Source of the DNA: Albidovulum sediminis | GTDB taxonomy: Bacteria; Pseudomonadota; Alphaproteobacteria; Rhodobacterales; Rhodobacteraceae | Reading direction: 5' to 3' | DNA length: 64,000 bases | Assembly (NCBI RefSeq): GCF_025380365.1 | Contig: NZ_JAOCQF010000002.1 | Coordinates: 452,846-516,845, forward strand | Part shown: positions 29,096 through 37,927 of the stretch, one piece after another | How positions within the stretch are numbered: the first letter of the stretch is position 1 | How the letters are laid out: the number at the start of each line of letters is the position of its first letter | The notes under the pieces: generated by a model | Told to the model about the DNA's origin: nothing | Databases searched by the model: none | Seen by the model: only the letters and a program-made list of their open reading frames with translations | Position numbers and translations under genes: made by a program

Positions 29096-29119
29096 CCCTC
29101 CTTATCCAAAAAAGGAGGG
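29096..29119 (+). promoter_or_regulatory. Hairpin sequestering the luxI ribosome-binding site
   Basis: CCCTCCTT (29096-29103) pairs perfectly with AAGGAGGG (29112-29119) across an 8-nt A-rich loop. The 3' arm is the Shine-Dalgarno sequence of luxI (ATG at 29125). In the mRNA the ribosome site would be buried in an 8-bp stem, a classic layout for translational control such as an RNA thermometer or protein/sRNA-opened switch. Confidence 0.6.
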
Positions 29120-29124
29120 ATGTG

Positions 29125-29757
29125 ATGCTCAGGTATCTGACCGCAGAAGGACTTTCCGCCTTTCCCCGATTGCGTGACTCGATGTTCGAGGATCGGGCAC
29201 GACAGTTCCGCGACCGGCTGAACTGGTCCGTGAGCGTGGACGAGCGGGGTTGGGAACGGGACGAGTATGACAGCCTTGGCCCGCTTTACGTGATCTGGCA
29301 ACGCGTGGACGGGGGGCACGGCGGTTCGATGCGCTTCATGCCGACCGAGAGGCGGACCATGGTGAACGACCACTTCCGCCATCTGGCAGGCGGCCGCCGT
29401 ATCGCCAGCCCGAAGGTCTGGGAATGCACGCGCTTCTGCCTCGCATCCGAGACGGATCAGAACGCCGCCGCGGCCCTGATGCTCGGGGGCGCGGAACTGG
29501 GCATGGGCCTTGGCCTCACCCGGGCGGTCGGCGTCTTCGATGCGCGGATGGTGCGTATCTACCGGCACCTCGGGTGGGAGCCGGACATCCTCGGCACCAC
29601 GGGCACGGGGCGCGAGGCGGTCAGCCTGGGCTTCTGGCGCTTTTCCGAGGAGGTGCGCCTGCGGCTGGCTGCGAAGGCGGGTTTGCCGCCGTCTCTGTCG
29701 CGGGACTGGTTCCTGGCCGACATGCGCCCGAAACTGCCCGCGATGGCCACGGGATAA
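29125..29757 (+). CDS. LuxI-family acyl-homoserine-lactone synthase
   Basis: This 210-residue AHL synthase makes the quorum signal from S-adenosylmethionine and an acyl-ACP. Hallmark residues are present: the R.xxF...W block (DRARQFRDRLNWSV), the acidic ERDEYDSL, GSMRFMPT with its arginine, NDHF, and the downstream WECTRF (Glu, Arg). It lies 68 bp after luxR. The ATG at 29125 sits 5 nt after the near-perfect SD AAGGAGGG; a GTG one codon upstream is less well spaced. The SD lies in a hairpin. Confidence 0.93.
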   Translation: MLRYLTAEGLSAFPRLRDSMFEDRARQFRDRLNWSVSVDERGWERDEYDSLGPLYVIWQRVDGGHGGSMRFMPTERRTMVNDHFRHLAGGRRIASPKVWECTRFCLASETDQNAAAALMLGGAELGMGLGLTRAVGVFDARMVRIYRHLGWEPDILGTTGTGREAVSLGFWRFSEEVRLRLAAKAGLPPSLSRDWFLADMRPKLPAMATG

Positions 29758-29798
29758 CCCGTCTGGCGCTTGCCCGGCGGGGCGGGTAGGGTCACGCC

Positions 29799-31328
29799 AT
29801 GACCCTGCCCGTGCCCCAGTTTTCCGACGATCAGGCCGAAGCCTGGGATCGCGTGGCCGATGTGCTGCGTGGCGCGGGCGTCGATTTGCTGGAGGGCACG
29901 ACGCTTCCGGCCGCGACCGGCAAGCCGACCGTTCTAGCCGTCATCGGCAAGGCGGGGTCCGGCAAGACCATGCTACTGGCGGAGCTTACCAAGGCGCTGG
30001 CAGAGGCCGGGGTGGACCTGATTTCGGGCGACTATGAAGGTCGCCGCCGCAAGGACCGGCGCACGCTCGCCATCCTGGCGCCCACGAACAAGGCCGCAAG
30101 CGTGCTGCGCGGGCGCGGCGTGCCGGCGACGACGATCCACCGCATCCTCTACACCCCCGTCTACGATCCCGAATACGAACGCATCGCCGAATGGCTGGCC
30201 GGAAACGGCGACCGGCCGGAGGTGGAGGGGCTGAGCGATGCCGCGCTCGACCGGGCGAAGGCATTCTACGATCAGGTGAAATCCATTCCCGGCGCGCTGG
30301 CGACGGCGGGCCTTCGGGGATCGGACTTCATCCTTGGCTGGAAGCGGCGCGAGGATCCGCTCGACATCGGATTCATCGACGAATCCTCGATGCTCGACGA
30401 ACGCCAGTTCGAAGACCTGCGCGAGATTTTCCCGACGCTGGTTCTTTTTGGCGACCCCGCGCAGCTTGCGCCGGTGGGCCAGTCGGGAGAGATGGTGTTC
30501 GACCGCCTGCCCGAGGGGCGCAAGCTGACGCTGAGCCGCATCCACCGGCAGGAGTTTGACAGCCCGATCCTCGACCTGGCCCACGCGCTGTCCGATCCCG
30601 CGCTGGAGTTCGAGGCGTTCGAGCGCATGGTCGAGGAGGCCGCCCGCCGTGATGACCGCGTGCTCTGGTCCGAGCGGGTGGACGCGGGGCTGATGGCGCG
30701 CTCCCCGGTGCTGGTCTGGCGCAACCAGACGCGGGTGCGGCTGATCCAGGCGTTCCGCTCCGCCTATGGCGCGCCGGCCGATGCGCTCCTGCCCGGCGAG
30801 CCGCTGATCTGCGACGGGATCGAACTGCCGCTCAAGCATCGCAAGAAGCGTATCGACCTTGAGGCGCGGGGCCTGATCAAGGGGGCGCAGGTCATCTACC
30901 TCGGACCCGGCAAGAAGCCTGGCTTCTCGCGACTGCATGTCGTCGGGTCCGAGGATCCGCTGGTCTCTGCCGCCTCGATCGTCAAGATCGAACTGCCGGA
31001 CACGGAGGAGCCCTTCATTCCCTACGCCGCGCGGATGGGTGCTGCCTTCCTGCATGGGGCGGCCGTCACCATTCACAAGGCGCAAGGATCGCAGTGGGAG
31101 GACGTGCAGGTCTTCGCGCCGGATCTTTTCGTGGCGGCGCGGACGGGGCGGTGCGAGGCCGGCCTGCCCTTGTGGAAGCGGCTCGCCTATGTCGCCATCA
31201 CGCGGGCCGAAAAGCGGCTGCACTGGGTGGTGCGCAACCGGCTGGCGCGGCCCTCGGAGCCCCTTGGCATCGCCGATCTTCCGAGGGCGAATACGGTCCT
31301 TGCGCTCGACCCGGTAGAGGAAGACTGA
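29799..31328 (+). CDS. RecD-like ATP-dependent DNA helicase (superfamily 1)
   Basis: This 509-residue SF1 helicase has Walker A GKAGSGKT near residue 50, motif Ia ILAPTNKAASVLR, the DExx-type IDESSML, motif III FGDPAQLAPVGQ and the C-terminal UvrD/RecD motifs TIHKAQGSQWEDVQV and YVAITRAEKRLHW. There is no RecBCD partner nearby and no N-terminal RecD2 extension, so it is probably a stand-alone helicase of exodeoxyribonuclease V alpha-like type. It follows luxI by 41 bp, but shared regulation is not evident. Confidence 0.9.
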   Translation: MTLPVPQFSDDQAEAWDRVADVLRGAGVDLLEGTTLPAATGKPTVLAVIGKAGSGKTMLLAELTKALAEAGVDLISGDYEGRRRKDRRTLAILAPTNKAASVLRGRGVPATTIHRILYTPVYDPEYERIAEWLAGNGDRPEVEGLSDAALDRAKAFYDQVKSIPGALATAGLRGSDFILGWKRREDPLDIGFIDESSMLDERQFEDLREIFPTLVLFGDPAQLAPVGQSGEMVFDRLPEGRKLTLSRIHRQEFDSPILDLAHALSDPALEFEAFERMVEEAARRDDRVLWSERVDAGLMARSPVLVWRNQTRVRLIQAFRSAYGAPADALLPGEPLICDGIELPLKHRKKRIDLEARGLIKGAQVIYLGPGKKPGFSRLHVVGSEDPLVSAASIVKIELPDTEEPFIPYAARMGAAFLHGAAVTIHKAQGSQWEDVQVFAPDLFVAARTGRCEAGLPLWKRLAYVAITRAEKRLHWVVRNRLARPSEPLGIADLPRANTVLALDPVEED

Positions 31329-31399
31329 ACGGGCGCGGCAGGCGCCTTTCCGTGGCGCGCCCATCCCGTTACTGTCGCGGACAAAGAAGGGAGTCGCCC

Positions 31400-31636
31400 A
31401 TGCGCTGCGTTTTCGTCCAGTTCCGTTGCCAGCCCGGCAAGACCTATGAGGTCGCCAACGAGATCTACGACCGCGAGGTGGTGTCAGAGCTTTATTCCAC
31501 CTCGGGCGAATACGATCTGATCGCCAAGATCTACATCCCCGAGGATGAGGACGTGGGCCATTGGCTGAACGAAAAGCTTTTCGACATTCCGGGCATCAAC
31601 CGGACGCTGACCACCATGACGTTCCGGGCGTTCTGA
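31400..31636 (+). CDS. Stand-alone Lrp/AsnC ligand-binding (RAM) domain protein
   Basis: This 78-residue protein consists only of the alpha/beta RAM domain of Lrp/AsnC regulators (MRCVFVQFRCQPGKTYEVANEIYDREVVSELYSTSGEYDLIAKIY). It lacks the helix-turn-helix. Such stand-alone RAM proteins form octamers and may bind amino acids or modulate other Lrp proteins. It starts behind AGAAGGGA and is followed 1 nt later by an SDR gene, so the two form an operon. Confidence 0.88.
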   Translation: MRCVFVQFRCQPGKTYEVANEIYDREVVSELYSTSGEYDLIAKIYIPEDEDVGHWLNEKLFDIPGINRTLTTMTFRAF

Positions 31637-31637
31637 G

Positions 31638-32375
31638 ATGGCGGGCACGATCGTCGTGACTGGTGCCTCTGCCGGCATCGGTCGGGGCGTGGCAGAACGG
31701 TTCCTGGCCGAGGGCTGGAACGTCGCCCTGATCGCCCGGCGCGCCGATCTGCTGCGCGCGGTCGCGGGGGCGTCCGACCGCGCGCTTCCGCTCGCCTGCG
31801 ACGTGTCGGATGCGGGGGCGGTCGACACCGCCTTTGCGGCGGCGGCGGAGCGTTTCGGCAGGATCGACGTTCTGTTCAACAATGCGGGCATTTCGCGCCC
31901 GGCGGGGCTGATCGACGAGATCCCGGTCTCGGACTGGACCGACACGCTTGCGGTGAACCTGACCGGGATGTTCCTTTGCGCCCGCGCCGCATTTCGCCAG
32001 ATGCGGGCGCAAAGGCCGCAGGGCGGGCGGATCATCAACAACGGGTCGATTTCCGCCCACGCGCCGCGCCCCGGATCGGTCTGCTACACCACGACCAAGC
32101 ACGCGGTGACCGGGCTGACGAAGACGCTGGCGCTCGACGGGCGGCCCTTCGGTATCGCCTGCGGGCAGATCGACATCGGCAATGCGCGCACCGAACTTGC
32201 GGCGAAGATGGAAACCGGCGTTCCCCAGGCCGATGGCACCATCCGCGCCGAACCGATGATGGACGTGGCCGATGTCGCCGAGGCGGTCCTGACCATGGCA
32301 AGGATGACGGCATCGGCCAACGTTCTGACGATGACGGTCATGGCCTCCAACATGCCCTTCGTCGGGCGCGGCTAG
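31638..32375 (+). CDS. SDR-family oxidoreductase
   Basis: This 245-residue classical short-chain dehydrogenase has the NAD(P)-binding TGASAGIGRG near residue 8, NNAG near residue 82, the catalytic serine in NNGSISAHAP, and YTTTK (Tyr/Lys). The C-terminal substrate loop is average, so the substrate is unknown. It is one base after the RAM-domain gene and tail-to-tail with the TIGR02186 gene. Confidence 0.88.
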   Translation: MAGTIVVTGASAGIGRGVAERFLAEGWNVALIARRADLLRAVAGASDRALPLACDVSDAGAVDTAFAAAAERFGRIDVLFNNAGISRPAGLIDEIPVSDWTDTLAVNLTGMFLCARAAFRQMRAQRPQGGRIINNGSISAHAPRPGSVCYTTTKHAVTGLTKTLALDGRPFGIACGQIDIGNARTELAAKMETGVPQADGTIRAEPMMDVADVAEAVLTMARMTASANVLTMTVMASNMPFVGRG

Positions 32376-32376
32376 A

Positions 32377-33138
32377 TCAGCGGCGCATCATCCGGAAGGC
32401 TTCCGAGGCCGCCCAGCCCGCGACCGCCGCGATGAAGAGCGCAAGCACGCCGTAGATGGCGGGGTGGGTCTGCGCGAGCGTGTAGAGCCAGCGCTCGATC
32501 CCGACCTTGCGGACGTAGATCGCCGACTGGTTCGAGGCGATGACCTCGCGGTTGCGCAAAAGGTAGATGCGCGTGGTGTAGTTGCCTTCGACAAGGTTCG
32601 CGGGCAGGTCGAAGGTCGCGCTGAACAGCGTCTGCTCCTTCAGGTGCGTGCCGCTTTCGGCCGAGGCGTAAAGCCCCTGGCTCTGGCGTATGCGGATCAA
32701 CGCATCGGTGAAGGCGCGGGCGTCGAGCACATCCTGCGGCGCGCCGACCGAGCGGATCTTCTGCGGAACGGAGATCTTGCGCCGCAGATCCTCGGTTTGC
32801 GACAGGATGTATTCGAGCGGCGCGGTCGCCGCGACCGCGTAGAAGCTGGGCGCGTTGTCGACCTCGACCGACGCGGTATTGACCCAGATGCCCATCTCGC
32901 GCGACTTGCGCCGCACGACGATCGGCCCCGATGGCCCCTCGACCGTGATGATGACCTGAAGGATGCCGGTTTCGGGGATCCTGGTTTCCCGCTTTACCGC
33001 GCCGTAGACGAGAATGTCCGACCCTTCGAAGTTCGCCGTGATCGAGATGCGGTCCTGGCTCATGCCGGACACGACCTCTTCCTGCGCGGCGGCCTGCGCG
33101 GCGCACCCGATGGCGAAGGCGAGCGCGAGCCACCTCAT
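32377..33138 (-). CDS. TIGR02186 family membrane-anchored protein
   Basis: This 253-residue protein has a signal peptide (MRWLALAFAIGCAAQAAA), a large periplasmic beta-rich region and a single C-terminal transmembrane helix (IYGVLALFIAAVAGWAASEAF). The sequence, including RISITANFEGSDILVYGAVKRE, fits TIGR02186, which regularly accompanies a TauE/SafE exporter in alphaproteobacteria. Its ATG overlaps the stop of that exporter by 4 nt here. It probably acts with the exporter; the mechanism is unknown. Confidence 0.88.
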   Translation of the reverse strand: MRWLALAFAIGCAAQAAAQEEVVSGMSQDRISITANFEGSDILVYGAVKRETRIPETGILQVIITVEGPSGPIVVRRKSREMGIWVNTASVEVDNAPSFYAVAATAPLEYILSQTEDLRRKISVPQKIRSVGAPQDVLDARAFTDALIRIRQSQGLYASAESGTHLKEQTLFSATFDLPANLVEGNYTTRIYLLRNREVIASNQSAIYVRKVGIERWLYTLAQTHPAIYGVLALFIAAVAGWAASEAFRMMRR

Positions 33139-34052
33139 CGCCGCACCTTGGCGAGCGAGTAGAGTTCCGACGGCTCCAGCAGCAGGTCGAGCGCGATCTT
33201 GGCGCAGACCGCAAGGACCAGGATCGCCAGCAGCACGCGCAGCTGTTCCGCATTCAGCCGCGCGCCGAGCCGGGTGCCGATCTGGGCCCCGACGACGCCG
33301 CCCAGGATCAGCAGCAGCGCCAGCATCAGATCGACAGACTGGTTCGTCAGCGCATGCATGAAGGTGGTGAATCCGGTGACGAAGATGATCTGGAACAGCG
33401 AGGTCCCGATGACGACCTTTGTCGGCATTCCCAGCAGGTAGATCATGGCCGGAACCATGATGAAGCCGCCGCCGACACCCATGATCGCGGCAAGAATACC
33501 CACCGAGGCGCCCACGACCAACGGCGGAATGACCGAGATGAACAGGCCCGAGGCGCGGAACTTCATCTTGAGCGGAAGATTGTGGATCCAGGTGTGATGG
33601 TGGCGCTTCACGCGCGGGGCGGTTCCCGTCCGCATCCGCCTGAGGGTGCGCAGGCTTTCCTGCAGCATCAGAACGCCGATAAGTCCCAGGAAGACCACGT
33701 AGGCCAGTTGCACCGCCAGGTCGATCTGCCCCATCCGCGACAGGAAGTTGAAGACCCAGATGCCGACGCCCGACCCGGCAAGGCCGCCGATCAGCAGGAC
33801 GATACCCATGCGGACATCGACGGTGCGGCGCTTCAGGTGGGCAAGCACACCCGAGATGGAGGACGCGACGACCTGGTTCGCGCCGGTCGCCACCGCCACC
33901 GTGGGCGGCACCCCGATGAAGAACAGGAGCGGCGTTATGAGAAAGCCGCCGCCGACGCCGAACAACCCCGACAGCACCCCGACAAGACCGCCAATTCCGA
34001 ACAGCAGGATGGCGTTCACGGACACTTCGGCAATGGGCAGATATATCTGCAT
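33135..34052 (-). CDS. TauE/SafE family sulfite exporter-like protein
   Basis: This 305-residue multi-pass membrane protein has the duplicated TauE/SafE pattern: ILLFGIGGLVGVLSGLFGVGGG near residue 16 and VGILAAIMGVGGGFIMVPAMIYLLG near residue 185. About eight hydrophobic helices are visible, with a basic cytoplasmic loop between halves (RVKRHHHTW). It is the larger of two family members in the window and is coupled to the TIGR02186 gene. The substrate is not readable; sulfite or an organosulfonate is the family precedent. Confidence 0.92.
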   Translation of the reverse strand: MQIYLPIAEVSVNAILLFGIGGLVGVLSGLFGVGGGFLITPLLFFIGVPPTVAVATGANQVVASSISGVLAHLKRRTVDVRMGIVLLIGGLAGSGVGIWVFNFLSRMGQIDLAVQLAYVVFLGLIGVLMLQESLRTLRRMRTGTAPRVKRHHHTWIHNLPLKMKFRASGLFISVIPPLVVGASVGILAAIMGVGGGFIMVPAMIYLLGMPTKVVIGTSLFQIIFVTGFTTFMHALTNQSVDLMLALLLILGGVVGAQIGTRLGARLNAEQLRVLLAILVLAVCAKIALDLLLEPSELYSLAKVRR

Positions 34053-34630
34053 CGGCGGCCAGCTGCCTGTGGAGTTTGACTGCGCAACGGTCGCGGTCCG
34101 TCACGGGGATGTCAAATCCCCTTGCGCCCGAACCATGCAAAATGGAAGAGAAAATTCGCCCCGCGTTGCCGAAAAGCCGGAACCGGGACGCCGCGCGCCG
34201 GGCGCCGGAACAGGCAAACAGGCGGCACGTCCGGTCGCACTGCCCTGTGCCGCGGTTCGCGCAAGTCCCTGTCCGCAAACGACGCCTGCCCATCGTCCAC
34301 CTTGCGGCGGAACGATCGAAGCGGTCGCGGCGCCGGGTGGTGGCGGGCGCGGCGCAGGTCAACTGGACATAACTATTGGTTTCTTTGGACCTATCGCAAC
34401 CATGGCGGGCATGGTGACCTTCATGCAGATGTCGTCAAAGCCTGCTTCCCTATCCGCGCGGTACCCGTCCTTCGGCGGCCTATCCGCGCGCAGGGTAGGC
34501 GCGGGCGGTTCGACACGGGGCATTGCAGGACTAGGAATTTTTCATCCATCGGTGGAGTATCGGGGGGCGAGGACACAACCGACTCAGCGGTTCAACGATA
34601 ATCAGACACGTATCCAAGGGAGATATCTGC
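34053..34630. other. 578-bp non-coding region upstream of the polyamine-type ABC operon
   Basis: No convincing gene is seen; the open frames are arginine-rich and start-poor. Two exact 12-bp copies of CCTATCCGCGCG lie at 34449-34460 and 34479-34490 (30-bp period). The second is part of a longer dyad GCCTATCC-N7-GGGTAGGC (34478-34500, one G:T pair). The region probably holds the promoter and operators of the downstream transporter. Confidence 0.6.
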
Positions 34631-35755
34631 ATGACGAAGACCAAGACACTTTCACGGCGCACGGTGCTGAAGGGCGCCGGTGCGGCTGCTCTGGCAGCAC
34701 CGCTCTATTCCAGAAGCGCGCTCGCCTCTTCGGGTGAACTCAACATCCTGATGTGGTCGGACTACCTGCCGCCGGACTTCCTTGCCGCCTTCGAGGCGGA
34801 AACCGGGATCAAGGTGAACTACACCGGGATCGGCTCGAACGAGGAAATCATCAACAAGATGAAGGCCACGAAGGGCGAGGGCTTCGACATCGTCAGCCCG
34901 ACCAACAACCGCTCGCTCCAGTGGGAGCCGCTGGAACTGCTCCAGCCGATCGACATGAACCGCGTGAAGATCGACGCGGTGAACCCGGCGATGGCCAAGA
35001 TCGGCACCGATGCCTGGAACTTCGGCGCCAAGGGGTCGCACTGGCTGCCGCATATCTGGGGCACCGAGGGCATCGCCTACCGCACCGACCTGTGGCTGCC
35101 GGCGGGTGACGCGCCGTCCTACGGTGATGTCTGGTCCGAGGAGAATGCCGGCAAGACCATGGGTCGCGCGCATTCCATGCTGCTTGGCGCGGGCCTCTTC
35201 ATGGAGCGTTCGGGCGAGATGGAGCCGGGGTCGATCTGGTCTGCCTACAACGACGAAGAAACCATGCGCAAGGTCTGGGGTCAGGTGACCGACTGGTGCG
35301 TGGCGCGGAAGGACCGGATCAAGCTGATCTGGAACGATGCGGACACGCAGAAGAACGGTCTTCTGAACGAAGGCGTGGTCGTCGGCCAGACCTGGGACGG
35401 GCCCCCGCTCGCGCTCAAGGCGGCGGGCGAGCCGGTGCACTACCAGGCGCCGGTTGAAGGGGCGATGGCCTGGGTCGACGGCATGTCGATCCCGACCGGC
35501 GCGACCAACATCGACCAGCTCTATGCGTTCATCGACTTCTCGTACCGCGCCGACCAGGCGGGCCATGCCATCGACAGCCACGGCTACAACTCGCCGGTCC
35601 TCGGCGCGGACGGCTTCGCGGGCGACGTCTACAAGAAGAACTTCCAGGAAGCCTATCCGGGCGAGAGCCTGGCCAACCTGAACCCCTGGCCGGCCGAAGC
35701 GCCCTGGTATGCCGACGTGCGGACCGAGTTCGTCAACAAGTTCACGAGCGCCTGA
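34631..35755 (+). CDS. Polyamine-type ABC transporter, periplasmic binding protein
   Basis: This 374-residue extracellular solute-binding protein has a twin-arginine signal (SRRTVLKGAGAAALAAP), with cleavage likely near residue 34. The mature chain begins with LNILMWSDYLPPDFLAAFEAETGIKV, typical of PotD/PotF-like proteins, and keeps WGTEGIAYRTD. The substrate is probably a polyamine or another cationic amine, but close relatives bind other compounds. It is first gene of the operon with an ATP-binding protein and two permeases. Confidence 0.9.
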   Translation: MTKTKTLSRRTVLKGAGAAALAAPLYSRSALASSGELNILMWSDYLPPDFLAAFEAETGIKVNYTGIGSNEEIINKMKATKGEGFDIVSPTNNRSLQWEPLELLQPIDMNRVKIDAVNPAMAKIGTDAWNFGAKGSHWLPHIWGTEGIAYRTDLWLPAGDAPSYGDVWSEENAGKTMGRAHSMLLGAGLFMERSGEMEPGSIWSAYNDEETMRKVWGQVTDWCVARKDRIKLIWNDADTQKNGLLNEGVVVGQTWDGPPLALKAAGEPVHYQAPVEGAMAWVDGMSIPTGATNIDQLYAFIDFSYRADQAGHAIDSHGYNSPVLGADGFAGDVYKKNFQEAYPGESLANLNPWPAEAPWYADVRTEFVNKFTSA

Positions 35756-35880
35756 GCGCGCGTGCCGGTCCCTCCGCCCGTCGCGGGGGGACCTTTCTGC
35801 CTGGCGGGGGCCCGGACCCCGCGCACAAGGGGAATGCGGCCCAGCCGAAACGAGAGCCGCATGAGGGGGGAAGTCACGAC

Positions 35881-36993
35881 ATGAGTGCAGGCGTCGGCGT
35901 CGATCTGGAGAACCTCTGGATCCGCTTCGGGGACTTCGTCGCCGTGCGCGACGCAAACGTGAACATCCGGGGCGGGGATTTCTTTTCCTTTCTGGGGCCT
36001 TCGGGGTGCGGCAAGACGACGATCCTGCGCGCGGTCTCCGGGTTTCTGGAACCGTCGCAGGGCAACATCCTGATCGGCGGCAAGAACATGAAGGGCGTCG
36101 GCCCGAACAAGCGGCCAACCGCGCTGATCTTCCAGAACCTCGCGCTGTTCCCGCTGATGAAAGTCTGGGAAAACATCGCCTTCTCGATGGAGATCAAGGG
36201 GGCGAGCGCGGGCGAACGGCGCAGGCGCGCCGATGAGCTTCTGGAAATGATCGCGCTTGAAGGCCAGGGTGACAAGCTGCCGTCCGAGCTGTCCGGCGGC
36301 CAGCGCCAGCGCGTCGCCATCGCCCGCGCGCTTTGCGCCGAACCGCATGTCCTGCTGCTGGACGAGCCGCTTTCGGCGCTCGACCTGAAGCTGCGCCAGC
36401 ACATGCGGACCGAACTGCGCGAGATCCAGAAGCGCGTCGGCATCACCTTCATCTACATCACCCATGACCAGGGCGAGGCGCTGACGATGTCGGACAGCAT
36501 CGCCGTCATGCGCGCGGGCGTTATCGACCAGATCGGCGACGGCAAGACCATCTACAACGACCCCGCCACTCCCTTCGCGGCCTCGTTCGTGGGGGAAAAC
36601 AACGTCTTCCGCGGCAAGGTCAAGCAGGTCAGCGGCGACCGCGTGCTGGTCCAGTCGAACCGGTCGGGCGATCTTCTTGCGCGGGTCTCTTCGGCCAACA
36701 TCGGCAAGATGAAGGAAGGCGACAGTGCCATGATCTTCATCCGGCCCGAGGCGTTCCAACTGGCCCGGACCGGAACCGAGGGCGATCACTACGTCTCGGC
36801 CCGCGTGGTCAACGAGGAGTTCGAGGGTAACGCCTTCAACATCTTCATGGAGGGCGACGGCGGCAAGGAGATCAAGGTTTCGCTGCCCAACCACGGCCAG
36901 TCCTTCGACAGCCACAAGGGCGAGACGATGACGCTGAGGTATGACGTGAAGAACGCCGTGGCCATGCCCGCGGGCGTTCTGGCGACGGAATGA
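35881..36993 (+). CDS. Polyamine-type ABC transporter, ATP-binding protein (PotA-like)
   Basis: This 370-residue importer ATPase has Walker A GPSGCGKTT near residue 40, the signature LSGGQRQRVAIARAL, Walker B LLLDEPLSAL and the switch histidine TFIYITHDQGEA. A C-terminal TOBE regulatory domain (about 280-365) is present. It lies 125 bp after the binding-protein gene and 13 bp before the first permease. Confidence 0.95.
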   Translation: MSAGVGVDLENLWIRFGDFVAVRDANVNIRGGDFFSFLGPSGCGKTTILRAVSGFLEPSQGNILIGGKNMKGVGPNKRPTALIFQNLALFPLMKVWENIAFSMEIKGASAGERRRRADELLEMIALEGQGDKLPSELSGGQRQRVAIARALCAEPHVLLLDEPLSALDLKLRQHMRTELREIQKRVGITFIYITHDQGEALTMSDSIAVMRAGVIDQIGDGKTIYNDPATPFAASFVGENNVFRGKVKQVSGDRVLVQSNRSGDLLARVSSANIGKMKEGDSAMIFIRPEAFQLARTGTEGDHYVSARVVNEEFEGNAFNIFMEGDGGKEIKVSLPNHGQSFDSHKGETMTLRYDVKNAVAMPAGVLATE

Positions 36994-37006
36994 CGGAGAG
37001 GAACGC

Positions 37007-37927
37007 ATGCCCCGTTTCCTCAAGGATTTCCTGAACCGCAACGGCACCGGGCCGGGGCTGGCGATGCTGGGGCTTGTCCTGTTCTGGACGGTCGGCCTGA
37101 TCATCCTGCCGCAGCTTTCGATGCTCGACTTCTCGTTCCGGCCGAACCTGCCGCCGCCGGAATTGGGCGGGCCGAAGGATCTCTACACGCTGGAGAACTA
37201 CAAGTATCTGGTCTACGGCCCCGAGGGCGGCAGCCAGGCCTACAACACCGTCGACCTGATGGTCTTCTTCCGCACCCTCGTCGCGGCGGTCTGCGTGACG
37301 GTGTTCAACCTGATCCTGTGCTATCCGATCGCCTACTACCTTGGCCAGACCAGGGGCAACCACATCCGCGTGCTCGCTCTCCTTCTCATCATCCCCTACT
37401 GGATCAACGAGATCCTGCGCGCCTTCGCCTTGCGGATAATCTTCGGGGAAACCGGTGTCCTGAACACGATCTTCATGGGGATCGGGCTTTTCGATGCGCC
37501 GTTCGACTTCATCCGCAACGACTACGCGCTCTATGCCGGGCTGGGCTATGCCTACATCCTGCTGATGATCTTTCCGATCTACAACGTCATCGAAAGCCTT
37601 GATCACAACCAGATCGAGGCGGCGCGTGATCTGGGCGCGCCGTGGTGGCGCATCCACTGGCGGGTGGTCATTCCCTACGCGAAGCCCGGCATCAGTTCAG
37701 GCTGCACCATGGTCTTCATGCTGTCGGCGGGTGCGCTCGCCGCGCCGCAGATCCTCGGCGGTCCGTCGAGCCTGTGGTTCACGCAACTCATCTACCAGCA
37801 GTTCAACGACAGCAGCGACTGGCCGCAGGGCGCGGCCTATGCGGTCGTCCTGCTGGTCACCTGCGTGCTTCTGGTGCTGGCGGTGATGCGGCTCTTCAAG
37901 GTGAACATGGGGGACATCGGCAAATGA
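37007..37927 (+). CDS. Polyamine-type ABC transporter permease (PotB-like)
   Basis: This 306-residue inner-membrane permease has about six transmembrane helices and the EAA-loop sequence EAARDLGAPWWRIHWRVVIPYAKPGI near residue 205, which contacts the ATPase. Length is normal for the PotB/PotH branch. Its stop overlaps the next permease start by 4 nt. Confidence 0.93.
   Translation: MPRFLKDFLNRNGTGPGLAMLGLVLFWTVGLIILPQLSMLDFSFRPNLPPPELGGPKDLYTLENYKYLVYGPEGGSQAYNTVDLMVFFRTLVAAVCVTVFNLILCYPIAYYLGQTRGNHIRVLALLLIIPYWINEILRAFALRIIFGETGVLNTIFMGIGLFDAPFDFIRNDYALYAGLGYAYILLMIFPIYNVIESLDHNQIEAARDLGAPWWRIHWRVVIPYAKPGISSGCTMVFMLSAGALAAPQILGGPSSLWFTQLIYQQFNDSSDWPQGAAYAVVLLVTCVLLVLAVMRLFKVNMGDIGK

Noticed and set aside
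31331-31362. Dyad GGGCGCG...CGCGCCC after the helicase gene as terminator
   Set aside because: The loop is 18 nt and there is no T-run; such G+C complementarity is frequent by chance at this base composition.
34076-34372. 98-residue plus-strand frame in the transporter leader
   Set aside because: Arg-rich product without family features, no RBS, and overlaps the region with repeated operator-like sequences.
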